Part shown: positions 24,601 through 31,395 of the stretch, piece by piece
Layout of the letters: each line of letters opens with the position of its first letter
Position numbering within the stretch: position 1 is the first letter of the stretch
DNA from: CAWBJP01 sp044867425
GTDB taxonomy: Bacteria > Actinomycetota > Acidimicrobiia > IMCC26256 > BP-133
Length of the DNA stretch: 64,000 nucleotides
Assembly: GCA_044867425.1 (NCBI GenBank)
Contig: JBIOUX010000164.1
Location: forward strand, 11,912 to 75,911
Direction of reading: 5' to 3'
Translations under genes and position numbers: made by a program
Notes under the pieces: generated by a model
Told to the model about the DNA's origin: nothing
Databases searched by the model: none
The model's input: the letters and a program-made list of their open reading frames with translations, nothing else

Positions 24601-27600
24601 GTTGTCGTAGGTCCAGATGGTGGTGAAGTCGTCGGCGACGCTCGGGGTGAGCTGGCCCCGGGGGGTCGTGTCCCTGGTCTTGTTGTCGTTGGCGTCGAAG
24701 GCCGACGTGATCCGGTTCCCCTTGGGATCGACCATCTCGACGAGGTTGTCGCGGTCGTCGTAGCGCCACTTGGTGATCCGGTTGTCCCGGTCGGTTTCCT
24801 TCACCGTGGGGCCGTAGGGGCTGTACTGGAACGTTTTGGTCTTGGCGGCGGCGTCGGTGATCCGAGTGGGGGCTCCGGTGCGGTCGTAGGCGCCGTTGGC
24901 GGCATCGGCTGTGTCGCCGTAGGTGGTCAGGTCGTCGGCGGGGTAGAGGCCGTCGTTGGCGGTTTCGCCCCGGGGGCCGTCGACGGTCTTGAGGGCTCCG
25001 GAGGTGTAGTAGGCGAAGGTGGTCGTGCGGTCGCCGGTGCACACGCCGGTGCTGCTGGAACAGGAGGGGGCCTGCGCGGCGCCGTCCGAGCGGTAGCGCT
25101 CGATGACGCTGCGGAGGTTGCCGGTGGCCGCGTCGGGGTCGAAGTCCACTACCCGCTGGGCGGTGTCACCGGAGGCGTAGGTGGCCTTGAGGAGGTCGGC
25201 GACCATGTAGCAGTAGCCTTCCTCGGTGACGTTGGCGTTGCCGGGGGCGGGATCGGTGCAGCCCGACGGGTGGCGCCAGGCGGCGTCGTAGCGGTAGGCG
25301 AGCTTGTGGGTCACGGCCACCTTGGGGGCCCCGGTGGGCAGGTCGTTGCGGCCGGGGTCGTTGGGGGCGGGTTCGGTGATCTCCACCAGGAGACCCAAGT
25401 CGTTGTACTTCATCTTCGTCTCGTTGCCGAGCCCGTCCTTCTTGGAGTAGAGGCGGTTCTCCTCCCAGGAGAACTGGCGGGTCACCGCCCCGGCGCCGAA
25501 GCCGGCGTCGATGATGGCGATGATGTTGCCGCCGGCGATGCGCCGGTCTGCCCCCGTGGGTTGGATCGCCCCCCGGCCCGAGGTGCGGTAGGTGACCTGG
25601 TCGGCCGCCGGGGAGGTCACCACCGTGTCCTGCTGGCCGGTGGTCGGATCCGGGGTGCCGTAGGCGAAGGCCCACGTCTTGGGGGTGGGCTGGGGGCTCT
25701 GGCGCCGGTCGGTCAGCGTGGTCATCTGGGCGGAATAGCCGCTGCCCGTGTAGGCGAAGCGGGTGGTGTTGCCCCGCCCGTCCTTGACCGAGGTGAGCTG
25801 CCCGCTGGTGTAGGCGAACTCGGTGGTGCGGGCGGCGTCACTGCCGCTCTGAGCGTTTTCGTTCACCTTCCACAGGCGGCCGTTGGCGTCGTAGACGAAG
25901 TCCACCCACCGCTCGTAAGAGCGGGTGGCGCCGCTCACCGGCTCCACGTCGGTCACCCCCTGCAGGGTGGTGATCCGCGACAGGCGCCCTGTCGTGGCGT
26001 CCCAGGTCAGGCTGGCCACCACGCCGTTGCGGTTGTGGCTGATCGAGCTCAGGCGCACCTGGCCGGCGGCCAGGTTGTAGTCGAAGGTCAACGTGTCGCC
26101 GCGGCGGTCCCGGATCGAGGTGACCCGCCACGTATTGGTGGTCAGTCCCAGGGCGGGCTTGACCACCTTGAGGTTCTCCGCCTTGTAGATCACCCCGTCG
26201 GGTCGGACGAGCTCGTAGGCCGTGACCACCCCGCCGCTGACGACCTCCCGAACTCGCAGGCTCACCCCCGGCGGGGAGTCCCACCGTGATCCGATGCCGC
26301 CCTTGCGGATGAACCGCTGGGTGGTCCCGTCGCCGTCGGTGAACTCCAGCAGGTAGCCGGCGATGGTCCCTGCCCCGTCGACCACGGTGGCCGACGCCGC
26401 GGTCATCGGCGCGGCCACGTCGAAGTCCTCCAAGGCGCCTTCCACGCCGTCGAGGCCGGCGTCGAGGTCACTCACCGACAGCGACCAGCCCTGGCTCAGC
26501 CCGTTGTCGTGCAGCACGCTCGACTGGCGCTGGGAGTTGTAGACGTGGCGGATCACCGTATTCAGCCCCTGGTTGGGGATCGTGGCGTCGTCGAAGCTGG
26601 CCGTCAGGTTGCCCGAACGCAGCTGCACGTAGCCCGTTCCCGACGAGCCGAGGGGGAACGACTTGTAGGGGGCGAACTGCTCCAGGCCGACCTGGTCGGA
26701 CTGGGCCACCATGTCGGGCAGCAGGGTGGGGGAGAGCGTGACCGGATCGGCGGTGGAGTCGATGCAGATCGGCCCGTAGACCTGATCGGTGGTGTTCTTG
26801 TTGCCGGCCTTGTCGACGGTGGCGACGTGGAACCAGTAGGTGCCGTCGGCGTTGACCGGCACCGTGTAGGTGGCGCTGAGCCCGGTGGTGTCCACCGTGT
26901 TGTCGGGAGCGGCCGCCTGGTCGTTGTTGAACACCCACGAGTAGCCCAGCACCCCCGAGGTGACGTCCGCGCCGGCGAGCCAGTTCATGCTGATCGTCCG
27001 GATCGAGGTGCACAAGTACTTGGCGTGGCTACTGGTGGTGATGGTCGGCGCGGTCGGCGGGGTGCTGTCCACCCAGATCCCGTAGTGGCGGGCAGAATCG
27101 GACCACCAGCCGGCGTTGTCCTTGGCCCGGGCGTGGACGTACCACTGCCCGTCGGCCGTGATCGAGGTGCTGTTGGTGTAGCTACCGGTGCTGTTCACCG
27201 TCGCGCCGGGGAGCGTGGAGGAGGACTGGTCGACTGATGCCGAGTACCCGGCGATGCCGCTGGTGTCGCCCGACGGACCGCTGATGGCGGCGGCAACCGT
27301 CCGGCTCGAGTACCACTGCGCGCCCGGGGGGCTCTCCACTCCATGGCTGGAGCTCGTCAGGGTCGGTGTCCCCGGTTTGACGGTGTCGACGGTGAAGCTG
27401 GCCCAGACCGGTCCGCTGCGCTGGCGGAAGTCGTCGGCTTCTGCCGACCAGCTGTGGTAGCCCTGGCCGAGGGCGCCGGTGGTGACGCAGCCCCGGCCGT
27501 TGTTGCCCAGCGTGGCGCTGTTCCCGGACCAGACCTGGGTGCCGCCGCTGTTGTAGACCCGGAAGACGACGTAGCCGGTGTCGGCGCTGCCGGGGTTGCC

Positions 27601-29181
27601 CAGGTTGGGGTCCGTCCATGTCGCGCACAGCTGCGGCGTGGTGGTCGTCTGGTAGCCGCCGTTGGGGGCGAGGGCGCTGGCGGTGGGGGGCAGGTTGTAG
27701 ACGACCCGGATGTAGGAGAGGTTGAGGAGGTCCTCGTCGGAGATGAAGGTGAAGAAGCTGTAGGGCTCCCCGCCGCTGTCGACCACGATGCCCCGGTTGT
27801 TCCAGCCGCTCTGGGAGTAGTGGGTCCAGTTGTGCACCCAGGGTTGGATGTCATGGGCGACGTACCCGCTGGCGCCCGGCCCGTAGCACTTGGAGTAGTT
27901 TCCGTCGCACAGCCCGCTCGAGAAGTGGTTCGGGCGGGTGTTGAATGTCACCGTGTTCGGGTCGTAGGGGTCGGCCACCGGCCAGAGGACGTAGCGGCTG
28001 GTGGGGTTCTGCCCCTGGATGTAGCGGTACGCGACCCATTGGCCAGTGAGGATGTTCTGGTTGTTCGCCGCGCTGAGGTCGTAGAGGAAGTAGCTGTCGT
28101 ACTCCACGGTGCAGCAGGGGTAGCCGGTGTAGCCGGCCTTGGTGACGAAGCCGCCGTTGGCGGGGTCGTACTGGCCGCCCAGCGACTCGGCCCAGGTGCC
28201 TTGCTGGGTCCAGGTGGGCTGGTTGCTGCGGACGTACGAGTCCCACGAGTCGCCCCAGTCCTTGGGGAAGCGCACGTCGGGGTCGATCTTGACCGGCCAC
28301 ACGGTGGCCGGGTCGTCCAGCAGGCTCCGGGGGGCCTCCACCTCCACGACCAGACCGGCGCCGTCGTCGACCAGGCGCACCGCCACCGGCGCCTGGCGGG
28401 GCTGTTGTCCGGTGGCCGGGTCGCCGCTGGAGTCCCAGGCCGCCCCTTGGTTGGGGATGGACGCGACCCGGATCCCGGCGGCGTCGTAGAAGCCGAAGCT
28501 GCCGTCGGCGCCCTGGTGGGCGGCGACGCCGGAGAGCTCGAGCGGGAAACGGAACACGCCGCTGCCCGCTGCGGCTGCGTTGGGCAGGCTGAGGATTTCC
28601 TTCACGACGTCGCGGCCCACCGTGTACTCCACGTCGGCGCCGCCCAGCAGACCGGGGTAGCGGACGGTGTTGCGGTCGGTCGCCGCCGCCACCGATGGCA
28701 GCATCCCCTCCAGGGTGAACCCGACGGACCAGGCGTCGGTGCCGACCTGGACCAGCGGGCCGCCGCCGGAGACGCCGGCGAAGCTCGCCGTGATCGGGCC
28801 GGAGCGGTTTCTGAATCGGCCGAGCCCGTCGGAGATGACAGTGGCGTCGAGTGGCACCCAGCGCCCGTCCGGCGCCTGCCAGTTGACCGGCCCGGCATAG
28901 GCGAACAGCTCCCCGTTGCCGTCGGGGCGGCGGAACACGTTCGTGGTGTCCGTACGCTGCAGCAGTTCCAGATCGGGCGGGTCCAGCGGTCCCACGTCCA
29001 GCAGGGTGGCTGTCGCCCACGGCCCCGGCGGCGGGGGGAGCGGCGGCGGTTCCTCCGCTGCTGCCGGACGCACCGGCAGACCGGTGGCCAGCACAGCCAC
29101 CAGCAGGCTGAGGGTCAGCGCCCGAACGCTTCGCCCGCCCTGCCCCGAGCGCCCGCGCGTGAGGATCTTCGACAGCTTCAT
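21664..29181 (-). CDS. Giant secreted Rhs/YD-repeat protein with C-terminal zincin domain
   Basis: This 2505-residue protein has a signal peptide (ALTLSLLVAVLATGLPVRPAAA, cut near residue 42). A DNRLRE-like region follows (about 300-490, CCTVEYDSYFLYDL), then Ig/fibronectin-like modules (about 500-830) and a long run of YD repeats (about 900-2230; for example YDALGRLSAQTKD). The Rhs core ends near NRYLYAAANPVGYYDDG. The last 170 residues are variable-type: LLAHELVHVGQWEKYG places HExxH at 2435-2439, with YEREAY (Glu 2470 or 2472) as likely third zinc ligand. This fits a metallopeptidase toxin tip in the polymorphic toxin scheme. It is the main cargo of the element. Confidence 0.88.
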   Translation of the reverse strand: MKLSKILTRGRSGQGGRSVRALTLSLLVAVLATGLPVRPAAAEEPPPLPPPPGPWATATLLDVGPLDPPDLELLQRTDTTNVFRRPDGNGELFAYAGPVNWQAPDGRWVPLDATVISDGLGRFRNRSGPITASFAGVSGGGPLVQVGTDAWSVGFTLEGMLPSVAAATDRNTVRYPGLLGGADVEYTVGRDVVKEILSLPNAAAAGSGVFRFPLELSGVAAHQGADGSFGFYDAAGIRVASIPNQGAAWDSSGDPATGQQPRQAPVAVRLVDDGAGLVVEVEAPRSLLDDPATVWPVKIDPDVRFPKDWGDSWDSYVRSNQPTWTQQGTWAESLGGQYDPANGGFVTKAGYTGYPCCTVEYDSYFLYDLSAANNQNILTGQWVAYRYIQGQNPTSRYVLWPVADPYDPNTVTFNTRPNHFSSGLCDGNYSKCYGPGASGYVAHDIQPWVHNWTHYSQSGWNNRGIVVDSGGEPYSFFTFISDEDLLNLSYIRVVYNLPPTASALAPNGGYQTTTTPQLCATWTDPNLGNPGSADTGYVVFRVYNSGGTQVWSGNSATLGNNGRGCVTTGALGQGYHSWSAEADDFRQRSGPVWASFTVDTVKPGTPTLTSSSHGVESPPGAQWYSSRTVAAAISGPSGDTSGIAGYSASVDQSSSTLPGATVNSTGSYTNSTSITADGQWYVHARAKDNAGWWSDSARHYGIWVDSTPPTAPTITTSSHAKYLCTSIRTISMNWLAGADVTSGVLGYSWVFNNDQAAAPDNTVDTTGLSATYTVPVNADGTYWFHVATVDKAGNKNTTDQVYGPICIDSTADPVTLSPTLLPDMVAQSDQVGLEQFAPYKSFPLGSSGTGYVQLRSGNLTASFDDATIPNQGLNTVIRHVYNSQRQSSVLHDNGLSQGWSLSVSDLDAGLDGVEGALEDFDVAAPMTAASATVVDGAGTIAGYLLEFTDGDGTTQRFIRKGGIGSRWDSPPGVSLRVREVVSGGVVTAYELVRPDGVIYKAENLKVVKPALGLTTNTWRVTSIRDRRGDTLTFDYNLAAGQVRLSSISHNRNGVVASLTWDATTGRLSRITTLQGVTDVEPVSGATRSYERWVDFVYDANGRLWKVNENAQSGSDAARTTEFAYTSGQLTSVKDGRGNTTRFAYTGSGYSAQMTTLTDRRQSPQPTPKTWAFAYGTPDPTTGQQDTVVTSPAADQVTYRTSGRGAIQPTGADRRIAGGNIIAIIDAGFGAGAVTRQFSWEENRLYSKKDGLGNETKMKYNDLGLLVEITEPAPNDPGRNDLPTGAPKVAVTHKLAYRYDAAWRHPSGCTDPAPGNANVTEEGYCYMVADLLKATYASGDTAQRVVDFDPDAATGNLRSVIERYRSDGAAQAPSCSSSTGVCTGDRTTTFAYYTSGALKTVDGPRGETANDGLYPADDLTTYGDTADAANGAYDRTGAPTRITDAAAKTKTFQYSPYGPTVKETDRDNRITKWRYDDRDNLVEMVDPKGNRITSAFDANDNKTRDTTPRGQLTPSVADDFTTIWTYDNNDWQTQASWPGANPTDPRRVATVTYADDGAKTAETTPRSSSQINFAYTPNRTLKQIDAPGQTANSIDRAVTDYGYDTAGRVTQVDAPAGNTTNERARTTFTYTPSGAVAQQQVIANATQTQTTLYAYNAHGEPLQTKGPGKVGTFSHTTEQTYSPFAEVTRTRRYKTATTWVDAEVGYDQAGNQVRTAQPTGAGATLESLYRYDALGRLSAQTKDPENPSHTVAYSYDGEGRQTERLDKDGATNVRRVASVYNPDGTLQSEVAKNETAGTTLATCNYADGAGDLTSGYDADGNPLVTRTVSGTTGCTAGGTTLKTQTFAYAAANNWMTSSTQTLRSPDNGTSYSRTQSFAYEADGALDSATWDGRLTSYDHSPAGWLTSMTDWRSRASTNAYFPSGALKTAQRNNNALTGTWDYQRNGAPTSLTWNAGANVLRSHTGVLYDDGGQRTQEAVALRQPGASSTTSGTAKFAYDALNRLTSWVAPFAETSDSSQNTVYTLDDGGNITQEIARTGATAGSGSTRTTATSTFTDGRLTSRVTVYSSLIYEADCEKFWYDALGEETSRYFGYTSVFSCPSNPSATRSTSYDPAGHAAGHDDKTLNQYDINYVYDADGGLIARTDPFESGSAKTTLYFYWGSGDTLAEETDGTGQTMVRYLTDDTGQAVAQESHRTSTGDRNATATWNWLLGDLAGNVGTVCDDTGVVLEQAAFDPYGQPKTGGAGKTTSSSYGRSSLGYQHALTDRTPGSAGTTRALILKDRQYDPSIRRFTTEDSFVAGGLDLALGVDALTGNRYLYAAANPVGYYDDGHAPKGKGKNGCGPGYRKVRGPFGIWEACKPVNSKGPNITDNLARNRLVANSGGVVTECARSKSGQPVFCVQNVKRLPSADPGAGAVTYGHFIFCGGSCDSLLAHELVHVGQWEKYGDKFGIKYLIEAAKRGTGCRNKYEREAYTARGGGGCPEVRGETTEPNYSVNRRYGTSSA

Positions 29182-29362
29182 GTCGCAACTCGCCCTTCGT
29201 CAGAAATACCGCCGATGACGTCGGCGCAGGCGAAGGGCGCACTTGAAAACGCCCCGAAGATTCAGGGCCGACTGCTGGACTTCGAGGCGGTTCTCAAGTC
29301 GCCGGCGGGTCGTGCCGATGGGTCGGCTTCTGCAGCGGTCAGCTGAGCGGCGGAACCGGCTG

Positions 29363-29386
29363 CCTTACGTCCTTACGTCCTTACGT
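29363..29386. repeat. Three tandem copies of CCTTACGT
   Basis: CCTTACGT is repeated three times head to tail, followed by CC. It lies in the 268-bp stretch between the Rhs start and the right transposase fragment, in which I see no gene. Confidence 0.7.
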
Positions 29387-29449
29387 CCTGTGGGCTGGGC
29401 CAACCCGTCTCGCCGTCCGCGACTCACTCCTCAGCGGGCCGACGAAATG

Positions 29450-29567
29450 CGGCGCTTCCCCCCTCTTCGCGATGATCACGCACTACCGCCACCGCGACGA
29501 CCAGACCGCCCAGGTCCGCTGCCTCACCCTGGTGACCAACGCCTGCATCCTCTCCACCACCGGCTAC
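29450..29567 (+). pseudogene. tnpA: Tn3-family transposase, short remnant at right end
   Basis: The readable fragment is FAMITHYRHRDDQTAQVRCLTLVTNACILSTTGY, homologous to the left remnant (YHHHDDQTAQALCLTLVTNACILSTTGY in two pieces). It faces the right inverted repeat, which begins directly after TGY; about 190 bp found at the left end are missing. The end is thus an internally deleted copy of the same transposon. Confidence 0.82.
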
Positions 29568-29568
29568 G

Positions 29569-29592
29569 TGGCGCCGTTACCCCGGAGACCCC
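29569..29592 (-). repeat. Right terminal inverted repeat
   Basis: Read inward it begins GGGGTCTCCGGGGTAA, then CGGCGCCA, matching the left repeat at 23 of 24 positions. Confidence 0.88.
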
Positions 29593-29597
29593 ATCTC
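29593..29597. repeat. Right target-site duplication ATCTC
   Basis: This copy of ATCTC matches the one at 18527-18531. Removing the element and one copy restores an unbroken reading frame. Confidence 0.9.
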
Positions 29598-29822
29598 ACC
29601 GTGGACGAGCTGCTGGGCCAGCCTCCATCAGAGGCGAAGGAGGTGGTGGCCTTCCGCCGCGACCGCCGGGAGGAGTACCTGGGCCTGCGCCTGCCCGACT
29701 CCTGGACGGGCCAGCCGGTTCCTGTTCCCATCGAGGTGGGCACCGCCCGGCTCCGCACCGGCGACTTCCTCCGGGTCGACGGCGACGCCGGGGTGGTCTC
29801 CGTCCTGGCCTGCGCCGGGTAG
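29598..29822 (+). pseudogene. PEP-utilising-type gene, 3' part, split by transposon
   Basis: The fragment continues the protein interrupted at 18531: after DVFYL it reads TVDELLGQPPSEAKEVVAF, then RRDRREEYLGLRLPDSWTG. It ends EVGTARLRTGDFLRVDGDAGVV and stops with TAG. Compared with the intact relative at 8999, about 80-90 residues between TGQPVPVP and EVGTARL are missing, including the phosphohistidine loop. So the gene is broken twice. It converges on the next gene with 4 bp between stops. Confidence 0.82.
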
Positions 29823-29826
29823 CGCG

Positions 29827-30441
29827 TCAGCGCAGCCAGGGCTCCTTCAGGTCGAGGTATTCATCGATCGTGCTGGCGGACGTCCACTCGCTGAACAGGG
29901 CCTGGGCCTCGGCGGGCATCTCCTTGGCCTCGCCCCGGCGGGCGTCGGCCTCGGAGGTGAAGTAGACGAAGTCGGTGTAGGACCCGTCGGCGTGCAGGGC
30001 GACGACGTCGCCCAGGACGTCGGGCCGGTGCCGGGCCATGATCGCCTCGGCCTCTCCCAGGCGCTTCTCCAACTCGGCCATCTTCTCCGGGTCGGTCACC
30101 CGGCCCCGCATCACCTGCACGAACTTTGCGTCGTTCGAGCCACCCCCGCGCATGGTCGTGACCTGAACGCTCTCCTGGAACATCGGGCTCTCGATGCACT
30201 TCTCCGTCTCGGCCCACCAGGCGCCCTGTTCGTCACGGCTGCTGTTGCGCTGAGCGGCGTCCTCGGACTCGAAGCGGGCCATGAGGACGAACCGACCGTC
30301 GCCGGTGATGCCTCCCGTGCTCCCGAGAAAGCCGATGGCGCCAGGACGCAGCTCGGCCTCCCACCGGTCAGCCTGGCGGAGGAGGCCTTCTCGATCGACG
30401 ACGTTTCCCGTAATCACCTGGATGAACAAGGTCGCCTCCAT
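29827..30441 (-). CDS. Tandem dimeric alpha-beta-barrel (ABM-like) protein
   Basis: This 204-residue protein contains two related halves of about 100 residues: FIQVITGNVVDREGLLRQADRW and FVQVMRGRVTDPEKMAELEKR open the repeats, each followed by a strand with ARFES or YFTSEADA. This is the pattern of dimeric alpha-beta-barrel or antibiotic-biosynthesis-monooxygenase-like domains fused in tandem. The biochemical role is unknown. ATG 30441 (MEATLF) was chosen because the first repeat begins directly after it. Confidence 0.65.
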   Translation of the reverse strand: MEATLFIQVITGNVVDREGLLRQADRWEAELRPGAIGFLGSTGGITGDGRFVLMARFESEDAAQRNSSRDEQGAWWAETEKCIESPMFQESVQVTTMRGGGSNDAKFVQVMRGRVTDPEKMAELEKRLGEAEAIMARHRPDVLGDVVALHADGSYTDFVYFTSEADARRGEAKEMPAEAQALFSEWTSASTIDEYLDLKEPWLR

Positions 30442-30550
30442 GTCTCGCAGAGATCTCGCCGTGGACGGCTCGAACATCGTGGCGAGTCTTCGTCACCGCC
30501 GCCACCGTCCGGCATCGAAATGCCCGAATTGGTCGAGAACAGATTCCGGG

Positions 30551-30940
30551 TCACCACACCTGGGTGCCGTCCACCTGGCCGGCTCCGGCCACGGCCGCCA
30601 GGAAGGGGCCGGCGACTCCTTCCTCGACGATCACCGCTCGCCCGGCGCGGCCCAGGGCCACGTGGTCGCCCCCGGCGCAGCCCCACCAGCGGCCGGGCGT
30701 CCAGGCCAGGTGCGTGGCGTCGCCCAGCACGGGGAGGAGGGCATTGAGGAGCTCCCACCAGGTCTCGGTGAAGTGGGCCACGACCTCGCGGGTGTCGTCG
30801 TCGTCCACCCCGGAGTGGCCGACCACCCGATCCTCCTCCACGTCCACGACCGCCACGACCCCGGCGAGGGCGGCCACCGCCTCGACCACCGCCCGGTTCC
30901 CGGACGGCCCCCGTTCGACATGAGCATCGAGAAAGCTCAC
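30551..30940 (-). CDS. Hypothetical protein, weakly Roadblock/LC7-like
   Basis: This 129-residue protein opens with AVVEAVAALAGVVAVVDVEEDRVVGHSG, a pattern reminiscent of Roadblock/LC7 or profilin-like folds, and ends in a hydrophobic Ala/Gly-rich strand. I cannot assign a function. It is divergent from the two-helix protein gene at 31036, and the promoter-operator site D lies in the gap. Confidence 0.45.
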   Translation of the reverse strand: MSFLDAHVERGPSGNRAVVEAVAALAGVVAVVDVEEDRVVGHSGVDDDDTREVVAHFTETWWELLNALLPVLGDATHLAWTPGRWWGCAGGDHVALGRAGRAVIVEEGVAGPFLAAVAGAGQVDGTQVW

Positions 30941-30961
30941 CGGTTCCTCCCTTGGTACGGA

Positions 30962-31008
30962 TTGACCCCATTTTGCCGGTTCCCTATACTGAATGACGGA
31001 TCAGTCAG
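30962..31008 (+). promoter_or_regulatory. Promoter with TetR-type operator, site D
   Basis: TTGACC (30962-30967), a 17-bp spacer and TATACT (30985-30990) form a near-consensus sigma-70-type promoter. The operator CTGAATGACGGATCAGTCAG (30989-31008) overlaps the last bases of the -10 and the start point. It drives the transport and di-iron operon. Confidence 0.7.
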
Positions 31009-31035
31009 ACAGTCGCGGCGAGGGTGGGGTGCCAG

Positions 31036-31395
31036 ATGGACGGAAAGAGCTGGCTACGGGCGGAGTGGGACCGTGTCGCAGGATTCTGCCTCATCGCCCT
31101 GGGGGCGTTGCTGCTCGTCCTCGGCTACACGGGCGTGAGCGGTTCGCCGTATGTGGCCGAGGCGCTCTCCTACATCATGTCCGGGGGGATCGGGGGCCTC
31201 TTCCTGCTGGGCGCGGGGGCGACACTGCTCATCTCCGCCGATATCCATGACGAGTGGCGCAAGCTCGACCGGGTCGAAGACGCGCTGCGCTCGGGTGAGC
31301 CGATTCCCATGCCGGTGACGCCCGCTGTCGCCGACGCGCCCGAGGTCACCACCCCCAGCCGGGAGCCGGCCCCGTCCGAGTTGGCCACGGCGTGA
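31036..31395 (+). CDS. Two-helix membrane protein with DEWRKLDR motif (paralog 3)
   Basis: This 119-residue protein has the same plan as paralog 1: WLRAEWDRVAGF, a membrane helix, SGSPYVAEALSY, MSGGIGGLFLLGAGATL as second helix, then HDEWRKLDRVEDAL and a Pro-rich tail. It is the first gene behind promoter D, and its stop overlaps the start of the permease (GTGA). This is the strongest hint that the family is a transport accessory protein. ATG 31036 has a purine-rich GAGGGTGGGG upstream; GTG 31024 is an alternative. Confidence 0.75.
   Translation: MDGKSWLRAEWDRVAGFCLIALGALLLVLGYTGVSGSPYVAEALSYIMSGGIGGLFLLGAGATLLISADIHDEWRKLDRVEDALRSGEPIPMPVTPAVADAPEVTTPSREPAPSELATA

Larger units (their letters stand above)
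18532..29592. mobile_element. 11-kb Tn3-derived element carrying an Rhs toxin module
   Basis: The element is bounded by inverted repeats that both begin GGGGTCTCCGGGGTAA and agree at 23 of 24 positions, and is flanked by a perfect 5-bp duplication. Each end carries an outward-facing 3' fragment of the same Tn3-type transposase gene; 48 bp are identical between the two ends (18757-18804 inverted against 29520-29567). No complete transposase or resolvase is present, so movement would need an enzyme in trans. Cargo: GH25 lysozyme gene, small membrane proteins, a lipoprotein and a 7.5-kb Rhs gene. Part of the cargo (about 20.3-21.3 kb) is visibly richer in A and T than the flanks. Confidence 0.88.

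Noticed and set aside
23938..26289. A + strand open frame of nearly 800 codons inside the Rhs gene
   Set aside because: It is the antisense shadow of the YD repeats; composition is Gly/Val-rich and repetitive, and the Rhs frame has the signal peptide and known repeats.
29363..29386. CRISPR array or attachment site
   Set aside because: The three 8-bp units are directly adjacent with no spacers; no Cas-like gene is nearby.
18532..29592. A complete, self-mobile Tn3 transposon or an integrative element
   Set aside because: Both transposase copies are short 3' fragments and one is frameshifted. I found no resolvase gene, integrase or tRNA target site.
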